Part shown: positions 8,689-17,802 of the stretch, one piece after another
Numbering within the stretch: the stretch's first letter is position 1
Layout of the letters: each line of letters starts with the position of its first letter
Assembly (NCBI RefSeq): GCF_001183965.1
Contig: NZ_LFZV01000001.1
Location: 1,408,438 to 1,472,437, forward strand
Length of the DNA stretch: 64,000 nucleotides
Source: Bacillus sp. FJAT-27916
Lineage (GTDB): Bacteria; Bacillota; Bacilli; Bacillales; Pradoshiaceae
Direction of reading: 5' to 3'
Notes under the pieces: generated by a model
Database searches by the model: none
The model's input: the letters and a program-made list of their open reading frames with translations, nothing else
What the model was told of the DNA's origin: nothing
Program-made: the position numbers and the translations under genes

Positions 8689-9916
8689 AATCTTCTTTAT
8701 TTACCTCTTTCATGAACTGTGAAGGGGTCATGGAAGTAACCTTCTTGAAAACCCTGCTGAAGTAATTGACGTCATTAAAGCCGACCATGAAGGCAACCTC
8801 CGTGATTGATTTTTGGCCGCTTTGCAGATAGAGCTTGGCAGATTCCACTCGTTTCAGATTGATGAAATCTGTTACACTTTGCCCAGTTTCTTGTTTGAAT
8901 TTCCTGGACAGATGTGATGGGTTAGCGTGGATGGAATCCGCAATGCTTTGCAAGGTAATAGGACTGTCAATATTCATTCGAATATAATCCACGGCTTTTT
9001 TTATTAGTTCACTATATTGGCGAGTAGAAAATTCTCTTACTAAATCACAATAATCATGCAGCATGACCTCCACTAGCTTATTTAGATAAGGCAGATTGGG
9101 TGCCCGTTCAATTAAGATGGCGAATTTATCTGATATTTCGTGAAGGTAGACAGGGTGGACACCGCCTTTTCTGGCGGCCATTCGGCATATGGTGTTTAAT
9201 ACGGAAATTAAGTTTTTTGACGATCTGATGGGACTCTCTGGTATGCGATCTTCTAAATAAGTATCTCCTATATTGATTTTCAATTTCTCTACGGTTTCTT
9301 TATCACCGGTCATGATGGCATGCATGAGTTCTTGTTCAGTATGGTAACGTAATTCAATCATTTCCTTGCTTTCATCAATCATCGTTTTAATCGATTCCTT
9401 GCTCTGATTTGACTGGACTGGGTCAGTAGTGATTAATTGTGCCTCAATAAAAGAATTCGAGCATAAATTGACGAGCAATTCACCTATACTATTACTCGTA
9501 CTATTATTAACGATGGAAAGGGAGGCATAAAATTCTTGCAGCTGTCTCCTTTCACTAATGGGTAGTTGATTGGCAGAAATCATTTCGCTGACGAAATCCG
9601 TTCCAGGTACACTGGATAAAAAGGGTCCAACCATAATGGCGCCAACATAATGATTTTCTTCCCAAATGCCGGCAGCCATATACTGCAGACCGAAACTATT
9701 GATGTAGTAGTAATAGGAATGTGCAGGATGTTCCTCGAGAATTTGGTTGATTTGTCTGAAGTCTTGCTCAAAGTTTTGCAGGGCAGCCGGAAGATTCTGT
9801 TTCACTAATTGAAGCAGAGCGGCTCCTTCCTGATTAATTAAGCGGACATCCATGTGGCTGATGGAAGAAATCATTCGGCAGATTTTTTGAAGATTATGTA
9901 GTCTATTTTCCAGCAT
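8687..9916 (-). CDS. AraC-family transcriptional regulator with PocR-type sensory domain
   Basis: A 409-residue regulator. The N-terminal half (about 1-150, LQKICRMISSISHMDVRLIN...) resembles the PocR ligand-binding domain. A linker follows. The C-terminal 100 residues are a double helix-turn-helix AraC domain: SPITLQSIADSIHANPSHLS, then the second helix pair ending FSRVFKKVTSMTPSQF. The ATG at 9916 follows GAAGAG; upstream in-frame codons lack a ribosome-binding site. It is divergent from the GH2 glycosidase and kinase, so it most likely senses a glycoside or its product and activates them through the 194-bp shared intergenic region. Confidence 0.88.
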   Translation of the reverse strand: MLENRLHNLQKICRMISSISHMDVRLINQEGAALLQLVKQNLPAALQNFEQDFRQINQILEEHPAHSYYYYINSFGLQYMAAGIWEENHYVGAIMVGPFLSSVPGTDFVSEMISANQLPISERRQLQEFYASLSIVNNSTSNSIGELLVNLCSNSFIEAQLITTDPVQSNQSKESIKTMIDESKEMIELRYHTEQELMHAIMTGDKETVEKLKINIGDTYLEDRIPESPIRSSKNLISVLNTICRMAARKGGVHPVYLHEISDKFAILIERAPNLPYLNKLVEVMLHDYCDLVREFSTRQYSELIKKAVDYIRMNIDSPITLQSIADSIHANPSHLSRKFKQETGQSVTDFINLKRVESAKLYLQSGQKSITEVAFMVGFNDVNYFSRVFKKVTSMTPSQFMKEVNKED

Positions 9917-10110
9917 TTCATCATCTCTTCTTTCATTTTCTGTATTATTGTGTAAAATAGGCAAAAATAATACGATTTCAAGCAAAATTGTGCGATAAAT
10001 ATTCTGTTTTCTATACTATACTAAGAACAGGAAGTTAAGGATATATTAATTTTAAGTTTACATGTTCATTTTTTCACAAATTATCTATGACTATCAAGGG
10101 AGAGAAATGA

Positions 10111-12408
10111 ATGAGAAAAATAATTAACATGAATGACTCATGGAAATTTATTAAACAAGATGAAGTTAGCGCTTACAATAAAAGCTTTGACGATACTAGC
10201 TGGGAAACAGTCAGCGTTCCGCATACTTGGAATGCGATTGATGGAGCGAATGGTTTTGATTTCTACAAGGGTGCTTGCTGGTACCGTAAAGAATTAATGA
10301 TTGATTCATTACAACAAGGAAACCGTGTATATATTGAATTCAACGGTTCTAATAGCATTACGGACGTATATATCAATGGTCACCATATGGGACAGCACCG
10401 CGGCGGATACTCTACTTTCCGCTTCGATATCACTGATGTGGTAGAGTTTGGAACAGTAAACACAGTAGCGGTGAAAGTTGATAACACAGTTGTGGAAGAT
10501 GTTTATCCGCAAATGGCAGATTTCACTTTCTATGGCGGAATGTATCGTGATGTAAATCTGGTTATCACAAATCATGTTCACTTTGACTTGATGGATTATG
10601 GTTCACAAGGGATTTATATTGTTCAAGACGAAGTGAACGAAGAGAAAGCGTCTTTGACGATTAAATCAAAAATCACGAATGATTTAGATGTGGAAAAGAA
10701 AGTACGCCTATGGGCAGACCTATTTGACGCTGAAGGCAAGGTAGTTGCCTATGCAGCAAAAGAAGTCGTTCTCGCGGCTGGTGAAACTCAAGAAGTTGAC
10801 ATGCCTGCTGTCATTAAGAATCCAACTCTTTGGAACGGCAGAAAAAATGCTTATATGTATAAAGCAAACGTATCATTGACTAGCTTCAATGACACAATCG
10901 ATGAAATTTCCATCCCATTCGGTGTGAGATATTTCGAAGTAGACCCTGAAAGAGGATTCATCCTTAATGGTCAACCTTTACGCCTAAATGGTGTGTCCCG
11001 CCACCAGGATAGAAAAGACATGGGCTGGGCGATTACGAAGAAAGAACATAAAGAAGATATGGAATTGATCAAAGAGGTTGGCGCGACATCCATTCGCCTT
11101 GCTCACTATCAGCATGATCAATATTTCTATGATCTGTGTGACCAAGAAGGTATGGTTGTATGGGCTGAAATTCCGTTCATTTCCATTATGTCTAAAACAG
11201 AATTAGAAGGCATCAATGCGAAGCAGCAAATGATTGAGCTAATCAGACAGAACTTCAACCACCCATCCATTATGTTCTGGGGCGTGCAAAATGAGATCCA
11301 AATCGGCGGTAACCGTCCAGAGGTTAGAAAGTCAGTAAGAGAACTAGCAGAATTAACGAAAAAAGAAGATCCAACACGTTTAACAACACAAGCAAACGTT
11401 ATGTTTGTACCTGATAATGATGAGTATAACTATATGACAGATATCATTGGTTACAATAAATATTATGGCTGGTACCAAGGGGAGGCAGAAGATTTTGGTC
11501 CTTGGATTGATGGGTACCATGCGACAAACCCTACTGTTCCTTTAGGTATTTCTGAATACGGTGCAGAAGGAATCATCGAATACCACACAGATGATGCAAA
11601 GGTGAAGGACTATACAGAAGAATATCATGCACTATACCACGAAAAAGTGTGGAAAATCTTCTCTGAGCGCCCATTCCTTTGGTCAACATATGTATGGAAC
11701 ATGTTTGACTTCGGTGCGAACATCCGTGATGAAGGCGGCGTAAAGGGAAGAAACAACAAAGGCTTAATCACATACGACCGCAAAATTAAGAAAGATGCTT
11801 TCTTCATGTACAAAGCAAACTGGTCAGAAGAAAAAGTTCTTCATATCACAAGCAAACGCTATATTGACCGTGCAGATGATGCAATCACTTTGAAAATCTA
11901 TTCCAACTGTGATGAAGTAACACTATATGTGAACGGCTCAGAAGTAGCGACACAAAAAGGCGAAGATAAAATCTTCATCTTTGAAAATGTTGCTCTGCAG
12001 CCAGGCTTGAATGAAGTAAGAGCCGTATCTGGCGATGTAGAAGACACAGCATTCTTCAATAAAGTGGAAGAGGCTAACCCAAGCTATGTACTTCCTGAGT
12101 CAGAGGCTGGCGGAGTAGTAGATAACTGGTTCGAAATGCCTGAAGATCTTGGAGATGTTGTAATCGAAGAATTGGAAATCACGGATGATGTGTACTCAAC
12201 TCGCTGCACATTTGGGGAACTATTTGCGAACCCTGAAGCAAAGGCTGTCGTGCAAAAGTATTTAAACGGATTCTCAGAGGAACATCCAATGTTTGGTATG
12301 GCAGAAGGCATGCAAATTGACATGCTGGCTTCCATGGCAGCGGATATGTTCTCAGAGCAATTGATGTATATGCTGAATAAAGATCTGACAAAAATCAAAA
12401 AAGCATAA
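10111..12408 (+). CDS. Glycoside hydrolase family 2 (beta-galactosidase/beta-glucuronidase-like)
   Basis: A 765-residue cytoplasmic enzyme without a signal peptide. Order: sugar-binding jelly roll (about 1-170, SVPHTWNAIDG, YINGHHMGQHRGGYSTF), immunoglobulin-like domain (about 175-275), TIM barrel (about 280-590) and a C-terminal accessory region. The acid/base glutamate is in FWGVQNEIQIGG (about 395) and the nucleophile in GISEYGAEG (about 480). The substrate is a beta-galactoside, beta-glucuronide or similar. The downstream KdgK-like kinase favours a uronic acid route, but no uronate isomerase or aldolase is nearby. AAGGGAGAG precedes the ATG. Confidence 0.92.
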   Translation: MRKIINMNDSWKFIKQDEVSAYNKSFDDTSWETVSVPHTWNAIDGANGFDFYKGACWYRKELMIDSLQQGNRVYIEFNGSNSITDVYINGHHMGQHRGGYSTFRFDITDVVEFGTVNTVAVKVDNTVVEDVYPQMADFTFYGGMYRDVNLVITNHVHFDLMDYGSQGIYIVQDEVNEEKASLTIKSKITNDLDVEKKVRLWADLFDAEGKVVAYAAKEVVLAAGETQEVDMPAVIKNPTLWNGRKNAYMYKANVSLTSFNDTIDEISIPFGVRYFEVDPERGFILNGQPLRLNGVSRHQDRKDMGWAITKKEHKEDMELIKEVGATSIRLAHYQHDQYFYDLCDQEGMVVWAEIPFISIMSKTELEGINAKQQMIELIRQNFNHPSIMFWGVQNEIQIGGNRPEVRKSVRELAELTKKEDPTRLTTQANVMFVPDNDEYNYMTDIIGYNKYYGWYQGEAEDFGPWIDGYHATNPTVPLGISEYGAEGIIEYHTDDAKVKDYTEEYHALYHEKVWKIFSERPFLWSTYVWNMFDFGANIRDEGGVKGRNNKGLITYDRKIKKDAFFMYKANWSEEKVLHITSKRYIDRADDAITLKIYSNCDEVTLYVNGSEVATQKGEDKIFIFENVALQPGLNEVRAVSGDVEDTAFFNKVEEANPSYVLPESEAGGVVDNWFEMPEDLGDVVIEELEITDDVYSTRCTFGELFANPEAKAVVQKYLNGFSEEHPMFGMAEGMQIDMLASMAADMFSEQLMYMLNKDLTKIKKA

Positions 12409-12438
12409 TAACATCGTGCTGGATGAATGCATGAACCT

Positions 12439-12467
12439 GAACGGCTAGGTTCACAATCTAGTCGTTC
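12439..12467 (+). terminator. Hairpin between glycosidase and kinase genes
   Basis: An inverted pair, GAACGGCTAG (12439-12448) with CTAGTCGTTC (12458-12467), has one internal G-T position and is followed by TTTGG. The T-run is short, so it may be a leaky terminator or a processing stem within one transcript. Confidence 0.5.
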
Positions 12468-12496
12468 TTTGGACTAATAATGAAAGAGATGGTGTA

Positions 12497-13501
12497 ATGA
12501 TGAAGTCAATGCTGCTATTTGGAGAAATGCTGTTACGTCTAACACCTTCAAATCATCAGCTGTTTATTCAGGCTAGCCAGTTGAATATGGTTTATGGCGG
12601 TTCTGAGGCAAATATTGCGGTCGCTTTAAGCAATTGGGGGAAAAAAACTTCTTATGCAACTTGTGTGCCTGATAACAACATCGGTTTGGCGGCTATCATG
12701 CAGCTTCGTCAATTTGGGGTGAATACGGATTTTGTCATCCAACAAGGTCATAAAATGGGGCTTTACTTCGTTGAAGAAGGACACTCCATCCGTCCGACAG
12801 AGGTTACCTATGACCGACAAAATTCAGCCTTTGTTGATGCTGTACCGAGTGATTATCAGCTAGAGGAAATGCTCGATCAAGCGAAGTGGGTGCATGTCAG
12901 CGGCATTAGCTTAGGCGTGAGCAAGCAAGCGCGCGAAACAACGATGGCTCTTGTGAAGCTTGCCCGTAAAAAAGGGATAAAGGTGAGCTTTGATTTCAAT
13001 TATCGGGCAAAATTATGGAGCATCGAGGAAGCAAGAGAGGCATTTATGGACATCCTGCCATATGTGAATGTCTGCTTCGGCAGCTACATGGATGTTCTCA
13101 CTCTCCGCCAGGAGAAGAGAAAGGTTCACTCCTTTGATGAAAAAATCGAATTGCTCAAGGAGCTTCAAAAGGAATATCAATTTGATCAAATCTTTACGAC
13201 GGAGCGGGAAATCCTTGATGACAATGAACAAAAGCTAAGCTGTGCAGTCATAACAGGTACAGAGGTTCATCGACTTGGACCCGTTAAAGTGAATGTACTG
13301 GAGAGGATTGGCACAGGGGATTCCTTTGTTGCCGGAGCATTGTACGGTTTGGCGAATTCTTATAGTCTTCAAGATACGTTAGATTTCGCTTTATCCTCCT
13401 TTGCCTTGAAGCATACGATTGTAGGAGACTTCCAAGTTGCAAGCAAACAAGCCGTACAAGGATTTGACCTGAATGGCGATAAGGTTGTCATTAAAAGATA
13501 A
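12497..13501 (+). CDS. PfkB-family sugar kinase, 2-keto-3-deoxygluconate kinase-like
   Basis: A 334-residue ribokinase-fold enzyme with the substrate motif YGGSEANIAVALSNWG (about 34-49), FDFNYRAKLW (about 160), and the PfkB C-terminal signature ERIGTGDSFVAGALYG holding the catalytic Asp (about 268-283). The LWS and the N-terminal LFGEMLLRLTP are typical of KdgK-like kinases. It should phosphorylate 2-keto-3-deoxygluconate or a related hexose using ATP. It is 88 bp after the GH2 gene, probably in the same regulon. Confidence 0.85.
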   Translation: MMKSMLLFGEMLLRLTPSNHQLFIQASQLNMVYGGSEANIAVALSNWGKKTSYATCVPDNNIGLAAIMQLRQFGVNTDFVIQQGHKMGLYFVEEGHSIRPTEVTYDRQNSAFVDAVPSDYQLEEMLDQAKWVHVSGISLGVSKQARETTMALVKLARKKGIKVSFDFNYRAKLWSIEEAREAFMDILPYVNVCFGSYMDVLTLRQEKRKVHSFDEKIELLKELQKEYQFDQIFTTEREILDDNEQKLSCAVITGTEVHRLGPVKVNVLERIGTGDSFVAGALYGLANSYSLQDTLDFALSSFALKHTIVGDFQVASKQAVQGFDLNGDKVVIKR

Positions 13502-13514
13502 GATATCTAAATAA

Positions 13515-13531
13515 GCGAGGCTGGGACATAA
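13515..13531 (+). other. GCGAGGCTGGGACATAA intergenic element
   Basis: The 17-bp string GCGAGGCTGGGACATAA lies between the kinase stop and a very long terminator. A GGCTGGGACATAA core before terminator hairpins is familiar to me from many Firmicute intergenic regions; its role is not known to me. The identification is by memory of the motif only. Confidence 0.5.
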
Positions 13532-13550
13532 ATATTACAGCCAATGATAA

Positions 13551-13610
13551 ACCCGAATGATTAGACGATAAAGGAATGAATTCTATCGTCTAATCATTCG
13601 GGTCTTTATT
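13551..13610 (+). terminator. Long-stem rho-independent terminator
   Basis: A perfect 20-bp stem joins 13551-13570 to 13584-13603 with a 13-base loop, followed by CTTTATTTG. It closes the glycosidase-kinase unit. Confidence 0.92.
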
Positions 13611-13650
13611 TGTTGTTTTCCATATATTGGTTTGTTGTGGCCTTCTATTA

Positions 13651-13745
13651 TTAGTGACTAGTGGAATGGAGCAAAATGGACTCGACTCCTGTGGATAGTA
13701 AAAGAAAGCGAGTGCATTTCGCGGAATGGAACGAATTTGTCTTTC
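13651..13745. repeat. Degenerate copy of a Bacillus intergenic palindromic repeat
   Basis: The blocks GGAATGGAGCAAAATGGACT, CGACTCCTGTGG and AAGAAAGCGAGTGCATTTCG, then GGAATGGAACGAATTT, follow the order of a repeat common between Bacillus genes (GGAGCGAAGGCGCGAGACTCC ... GCGGAAAGCGAGTGCCTGGAACGGAA in my recollection). Here the middle is missing and several bases have changed. The remaining 13746-13938 shows no gene; it ends with the ribosome-binding region of the next gene. Confidence 0.5.
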
Positions 13746-13938
13746 CAGCTTCTATTGAATAGGGAGAATAAATGACCAGCATGCATTTTTGAGGATCATT
13801 TGTTTCGTTTCGTCTCAACCTCTGTTTCTTTATGTGAAAGGGAAAAACGTCCCCTGTTAATTATGAGAATATTCATTTTACTAGTGATGTTGACGCGGCA
13901 TAAATGGTAATATAAGGGAGGTGAAGGGGGCTTAAGAT

Positions 13939-14568
13939 ATGAAGAATACGGTTATGTGGGATTTGATTTGCTATGTTATCTTTCCACTTGTCATTTGGAA
14001 TGCCCTAAATGACCGGATTGATGAATATTATGCGATGCTTATTTCTACCGTGCCCGGCATTATTTATAGCATTATAAGATTTATCCGATTTAAACGGCTT
14101 AATTTTTTTGGTCTCTTCATAATAGGCACACTAATGATTGGAACGCTAGTGGATGTGCTTTCAGGTTCAGCCATTCAAATGCTGTGGAACAATGTCGTGT
14201 ATTCTCTTGTAATAGCTGTCTTCCATCTTGTGATGATTTCCGTCAATAAGCCGGTATCCTTGCTGTTTGCCCTTGATTTAACGGAAATGCAAGGTTATGA
14301 TCGACAGTTTTTGAAAGGTGTATATTATCAGCCAGAGATTCTAAAGGTGTTTAAGCTGATTGCCTGTGCGATGGCCTTAAGCAGCCTTGTGCCCGCAGGA
14401 ATAAATTCATGGCTGATTATGCAATATGGGGTAGATGCTTTCACTAAGGGAATCATCATTAAGCGAGTGATTGGAGTGGGCTTAGGTCTGGCTATCATTT
14501 ACGGGTACTATCATATTAATCAATTAAGCAAGAAGTTAGAGGAGCCGCAGGAAACAATAGCGCCTTAA
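13939..14568 (+). CDS. VC0807-like multi-pass membrane protein
   Basis: A 209-residue protein with about six hydrophobic segments (WDLICYVIFPLVIW at the start; the last near 170-190) and a short acidic cytoplasmic tail. The N-terminal pattern P-x-x-x-x-N with a later YYAMLISTVPGIIYSI matches the VC0807 family of unknown function. GGGAGGTGAAGGGGG precedes the ATG. It lies just before the ECF sigma operon, but the ECF-type promoter at 14596 separates them. Confidence 0.72.
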   Translation: MKNTVMWDLICYVIFPLVIWNALNDRIDEYYAMLISTVPGIIYSIIRFIRFKRLNFFGLFIIGTLMIGTLVDVLSGSAIQMLWNNVVYSLVIAVFHLVMISVNKPVSLLFALDLTEMQGYDRQFLKGVYYQPEILKVFKLIACAMALSSLVPAGINSWLIMQYGVDAFTKGIIIKRVIGVGLGLAIIYGYYHINQLSKKLEEPQETIAP

Positions 14569-14595
14569 TTATTTAGGCATTTTTTTATGCGAAAA

Positions 14596-14622
14596 GGAAC
14601 CCAAATGACCGACTGCCTCGTC
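14596..14622 (+). promoter_or_regulatory. Predicted ECF sigma factor promoter (autoregulatory)
   Basis: GGAACC (14596-14601), a 17-base spacer and CGTC (14619-14622) match the ECF consensus (GGAAC/TGAAAC, 16-17 bases, CGTC). It is 22 bases before the sigma gene ATG at 14644, inside the region that a start at 14587 would translate, which supports the later start. Confidence 0.72.
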
Positions 14623-14643
14623 CATATAGATGAAGGAGGGGGA

Positions 14644-15180
14644 ATGGTGGATGAAATGATCATGGAGCGTGTCTCCGCAGAGGAGAGGGAGACACTGATT
14701 GATGAATTGATGGACCAATATGGGACCGAGATCTTAAGACTCGTCTATTCCTATGTCCATAATTATCAGCTTGCGGAAGACCTCACACAGGATATTTTCG
14801 TGAAAAGCTATAAATCTCTTCATACATATAAAGGCAAATCAAGCTTAAGGACCTGGCTTTGGAAGATTGCGATTAATCATTGTAAGGATTATTTGAAAAG
14901 CTGGTATAACAATCATGTCATTCCAGTAGAAGACGACTATATTTATGATGTGAAAAGGGAGGGGAGTGCAGAAGAGGCGGCCATTCAGCAGGAGGAGGAC
15001 GAGCGTCTTGTGCACTCGGTTATGGGACTGCCTGTTCTTTACCGAGAGGTTATCTATCTCCATTATTATGAAGATATTCCGATTCGGGAAATGGCGCGGA
15101 TTCTTTCCGTGAATCCCAATACAGTCAAGACAAGGCTGAGAAGGGCAAAAGTCCTTCTGAAAGAAAGGTGGGAGGAGTAA
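14644..15180 (+). CDS. ECF-type RNA polymerase sigma factor
   Basis: A 178-residue sigma-70 family protein. Region 2 is visible as YGTEILRLVYSYVHNYQLAEDLTQDIFVKSYKSL with the usual SLRTWLWKIAINHCKDYL. Region 4 follows as LPVLYREVIYLHYYEDIPIREMARIL...NTVKTRLRRAK. It directs transcription of a small stress regulon, including probably itself. The start at 14644 follows GAAGGAGGGGG; an upstream in-frame ATG at 14587 would overlap the promoter. It is followed at 2 bp by a PadR-like gene and then a SEDS gene, giving a three-gene operon. The region 2 sequence resembles the SigM/SigV/SigX group without a clear ortholog call. Confidence 0.92.
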   Translation: MVDEMIMERVSAEERETLIDELMDQYGTEILRLVYSYVHNYQLAEDLTQDIFVKSYKSLHTYKGKSSLRTWLWKIAINHCKDYLKSWYNNHVIPVEDDYIYDVKREGSAEEAAIQQEEDERLVHSVMGLPVLYREVIYLHYYEDIPIREMARILSVNPNTVKTRLRRAKVLLKERWEE

Positions 15181-15182
15181 GC

Positions 15183-15590
15183 ATGGATGACCAACTGAAG
15201 AGACTGCGCAAGGTGATGGAAAAGTCCGCCTTTCATGAGCTGAACTTTTCGGAAAGAATGAAAAGTCAAGTCCATAAAGCTATACAAAAAGAATCCATGA
15301 GTGAGGAAGAACTCATTCTCCATATCTTTGAGCTCTTAATACAGGAAAAGACAGGCTATGAATTGATGAAGCTCCTTCTTGCAAGGGGAGTAAGAAAATG
15401 GGAGGGGGAAGAAGGTCTCCTTTATACCCTTCTTCATGAACAGGAGCTGGCCGGAACCATTGCAGCAAGCAGCAATCCGTCTGGGGAAAGACATTATCGA
15501 TTGACGAATAAAGGGAAACGGTTGCTGGAGAGGAAATATAAGCGGCTTCGTCAATCACGATTTTCCTTTAAAGAACAGGGACAGGAGTGA
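15183..15590 (+). CDS. PadR-like winged-helix protein with anti-sigma-like N-terminus
   Basis: A 135-residue protein. The N-terminal 40 residues (LRKVMEKSAFHELNFSERMK) resemble the short segment that precedes many Bacillus ECF anti-sigma factors. The rest is a PadR-type winged helix: ILHIFELLIQEKTGYELMKL, then LLYTLLHEQELAGTI and RHYRLTNKGKRLLER. No membrane segment. It could sequester the sigma factor in the cytoplasm, repress the operon, or both; this is inference from gene order. The ATG follows GGAGGAG. Confidence 0.8.
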   Translation: MDDQLKRLRKVMEKSAFHELNFSERMKSQVHKAIQKESMSEEELILHIFELLIQEKTGYELMKLLLARGVRKWEGEEGLLYTLLHEQELAGTIAASSNPSGERHYRLTNKGKRLLERKYKRLRQSRFSFKEQGQE

Positions 15591-15596
15591 GGCTGA

Positions 15597-16898
15597 ATGG
15601 GTGAGCAGAAAGAACAGTTCTTGAAGGAAGTCACCGGCCATATTCAATCAAAGGAAGCAAGGAAGCTCGTTGAACAGGAGCTTCAATGTCACTTACAGAA
15701 AACGAAGAATGATTGGCTAGTGAGAGGATTGTCTGCTGAAGAGTCTGAAGATAAAGCCATTCGGCAGATGGGTGACCCGCTTAAGATTGGAATGAAGATG
15801 AATAAGCTGTATCGTCCAAAGGTGGATTGGTTTCTCCTCGGCCTGCTGTTAATGGTTATGTTGCTTGGAGTATTGCCCATGTTGCATCTGCACTATCCAG
15901 AAGAACTGACTGAACAATTCTTGCAGAACAAACTAATCTTTGGGCTGCTTGGAATAGGAACAGCCATCGGACTCATGTTCGTTGATTATCGCAAGCTTGC
16001 GAGGATGGGATGGCTTTTCTTCGGAATTGGCGTCCTTATCTTATATGTGCTGCGTTTTAATCCTTCATACATGATTAACGGGGAGCCTTTTATTGGTATA
16101 CCAGGCATTGGAACGGTGGGATGCTGGATAGCCACTCCATTTTTCTTCCTCGCATGGGCAAGGTTTTTCGCCAGAAAGAATAGGAAGGCGTGGCAGCTTG
16201 CCTTATTGTTTGTCTATACCTTGTATCTCTTTATGACGATTCCTAATTTGACCATCACGTTCATTTATGGAGCCATGGTTATGATTATGCTCTGGTGGAG
16301 CCATTTGGGGAGGAGAACGGTCTTATGGCTGACGATTGTTCCGATTGGTGTAAGTGCAGGAATCATTGGGACAGCTTTCTTATTAGGATATGTGAATGAT
16401 TACCAAATGGAGCGATTTTTTGCTTTCTTAAATCCGGAGAACTATGCAGATGGTTCAGGATATATGTATCTCCGTTTATCAGAGGTAATGAGCGGTGCTA
16501 ACTGGTTTGGTGCATCTGCCAGTCAGTTAGATTTCTCGTCATCTCCTCATACTGATTTTGCCCTGGCTAATGTCACAGCCAACTATGGATATGCTGCTGC
16601 GGCAGGAGTGATTTTCATTCTTTTCCTATTTGTTTTGCGCATGGGGATGATTGCAATAGGTACGAGAGACCGTTATGGAAGATTGTTGGTCGTCGGGGCG
16701 ATCTCGCTTTTCGGGCTGCAATTCTTCTATAATCTCGGGATGATTTTCGGAATATTGCCAATCATGGCTGTCTCCCTGCCGTTTATCAGCTATGGCTGGA
16801 TGCCAACCATGCTGAATGCCTTCTTGATGGGGATTGTGCTGAGTGTTTACCGGCGCAGGAATTTCATCCAAATCGAAAAAGGATGCACGGCAGATTAA
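15597..16898 (+). CDS. SEDS family protein (FtsW/RodA-like) with N-terminal HAAS-like domain
   Basis: A 433-residue membrane protein. Residues 1-75 are soluble and resemble the permease-prefix/HAAS domain (EVTGHIQSKEARKLVEQELQ...EDKAIRQMGDP). About ten membrane segments follow. SEDS signatures are present: the extracellular SPHTDFALANV loop carrying the conserved Asp and LPFISYGWMPTML near the end, matching the PFISYGG box with G to W at the last position. SEDS proteins polymerise glycan strands of peptidoglycan. Sigma-linked expression suggests an envelope-stress backup enzyme. No class B penicillin-binding partner is adjacent. Confidence 0.87.
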   Translation: MGEQKEQFLKEVTGHIQSKEARKLVEQELQCHLQKTKNDWLVRGLSAEESEDKAIRQMGDPLKIGMKMNKLYRPKVDWFLLGLLLMVMLLGVLPMLHLHYPEELTEQFLQNKLIFGLLGIGTAIGLMFVDYRKLARMGWLFFGIGVLILYVLRFNPSYMINGEPFIGIPGIGTVGCWIATPFFFLAWARFFARKNRKAWQLALLFVYTLYLFMTIPNLTITFIYGAMVMIMLWWSHLGRRTVLWLTIVPIGVSAGIIGTAFLLGYVNDYQMERFFAFLNPENYADGSGYMYLRLSEVMSGANWFGASASQLDFSSSPHTDFALANVTANYGYAAAAGVIFILFLFVLRMGMIAIGTRDRYGRLLVVGAISLFGLQFFYNLGMIFGILPIMAVSLPFISYGWMPTMLNAFLMGIVLSVYRRRNFIQIEKGCTAD

Positions 16899-16916
16899 TG
16901 CCATGCATCCTTTTTT
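16876..16916. terminator. Bidirectional terminator
   Basis: AAAAAGGATGCA pairs with TGCATCCTTTTTT around a 16-base loop that contains the SEDS stop codon. It serves both this operon and the convergent aldo-keto reductase. Confidence 0.9.
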
Positions 16917-16919
16917 CTC

Positions 16920-17783
16920 TTAGAACTTCACTTCATCCGGATGTGAACCAGAACCGCCGAAATATTCCATGGCGTTAATGGTTTCCATATCCTCATCCTT
17001 AATCGTGAAATCGAATACATCAAGGTTTTCCTCGATACGGGATGGTGTAACCGATTTAGGAAGCGGAAGCACTTCGTTTTGCAGGCACCAGCGTACGCAT
17101 AGCTGGGCTACGGATTTATCGTATTCTTTGGCAATGGCCATTAAGGTTTCGTTCGTCAGCATTCTGCCTGTGCCGAGCGGGCTCCATGCTTCAATGAGAA
17201 TCCCGTTTTCTTTGCAGAAACGGACGGTTTCTTCCTGCATTTGACCAGGGTGGAATTCGATTTGGTTAACCATCGGTTTCACCTCAGCGTCCATTAATGG
17301 CTCAAGATGGTGAACGAGGAAGTTGGATACACCAATTGCACGGATGCGGCCAGCTTGATAAAGCTCGACCATGGCGCGCCATGTTTCTTTGTTCAATTCA
17401 ACCCAGTTGTCGAATTGGGAGGAGGAGGCAGGCCAGTGGATTAGGTAGAGGTCAAGATAGTCAAGACCGAGCTTTTCCATTGTCACGTCAAATGCCTTCA
17501 GCGTACTTTCATAGCCGCGCTCTGTGTTCCAGACCTTGCTTGTGATGAATAAGTCCTCACGGGCAACACCGGATTCACGGATGGCCTTGCCAACACTCTC
17601 TTCATTGCCATAAACAGCCGCTGTATCAATATGACGATAGCCGGCTTCAATCGCTTTTTTGACAGAGGCTACGGCTGTTTCGCCGTCAGGAGTCTGCCAA
17701 GTGCCGAAGCCGACACAAGGGATTTCATAGCCATTGCTTAATGTATAGTTGCTTGATTTCTCGAACAAACTGATCATCTCCAT
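16920..17783 (-). CDS. Aldo/keto reductase (YtbE/YvgN-like)
   Basis: A 287-residue NADPH-dependent reductase of the (beta/alpha)8 AKR fold. The catalytic tetrad is visible: Asp and Tyr in YRHIDTAAVYGNE (about 48-60), Lys in FITSKVWN (about 81) and His in YLIHWP (about 113). Cofactor loop: PLPKSVTPSRIEEN (about 238-251). It probably reduces aldehydes or methylglyoxal-type compounds. Start codon choice is weak: two in-frame ATGs lie at 17783 and 17777, neither with a well-spaced ribosome-binding site. It is 19 bp downstream of a second AKR gene. Confidence 0.9.
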   Translation of the reverse strand: MEMISLFEKSSNYTLSNGYEIPCVGFGTWQTPDGETAVASVKKAIEAGYRHIDTAAVYGNEESVGKAIRESGVAREDLFITSKVWNTERGYESTLKAFDVTMEKLGLDYLDLYLIHWPASSSQFDNWVELNKETWRAMVELYQAGRIRAIGVSNFLVHHLEPLMDAEVKPMVNQIEFHPGQMQEETVRFCKENGILIEAWSPLGTGRMLTNETLMAIAKEYDKSVAQLCVRWCLQNEVLPLPKSVTPSRIEENLDVFDFTIKDEDMETINAMEYFGGSGSHPDEVKF

Positions 17784-17802
17784 AGTCTAGTAGATTTCTG
17801 TT

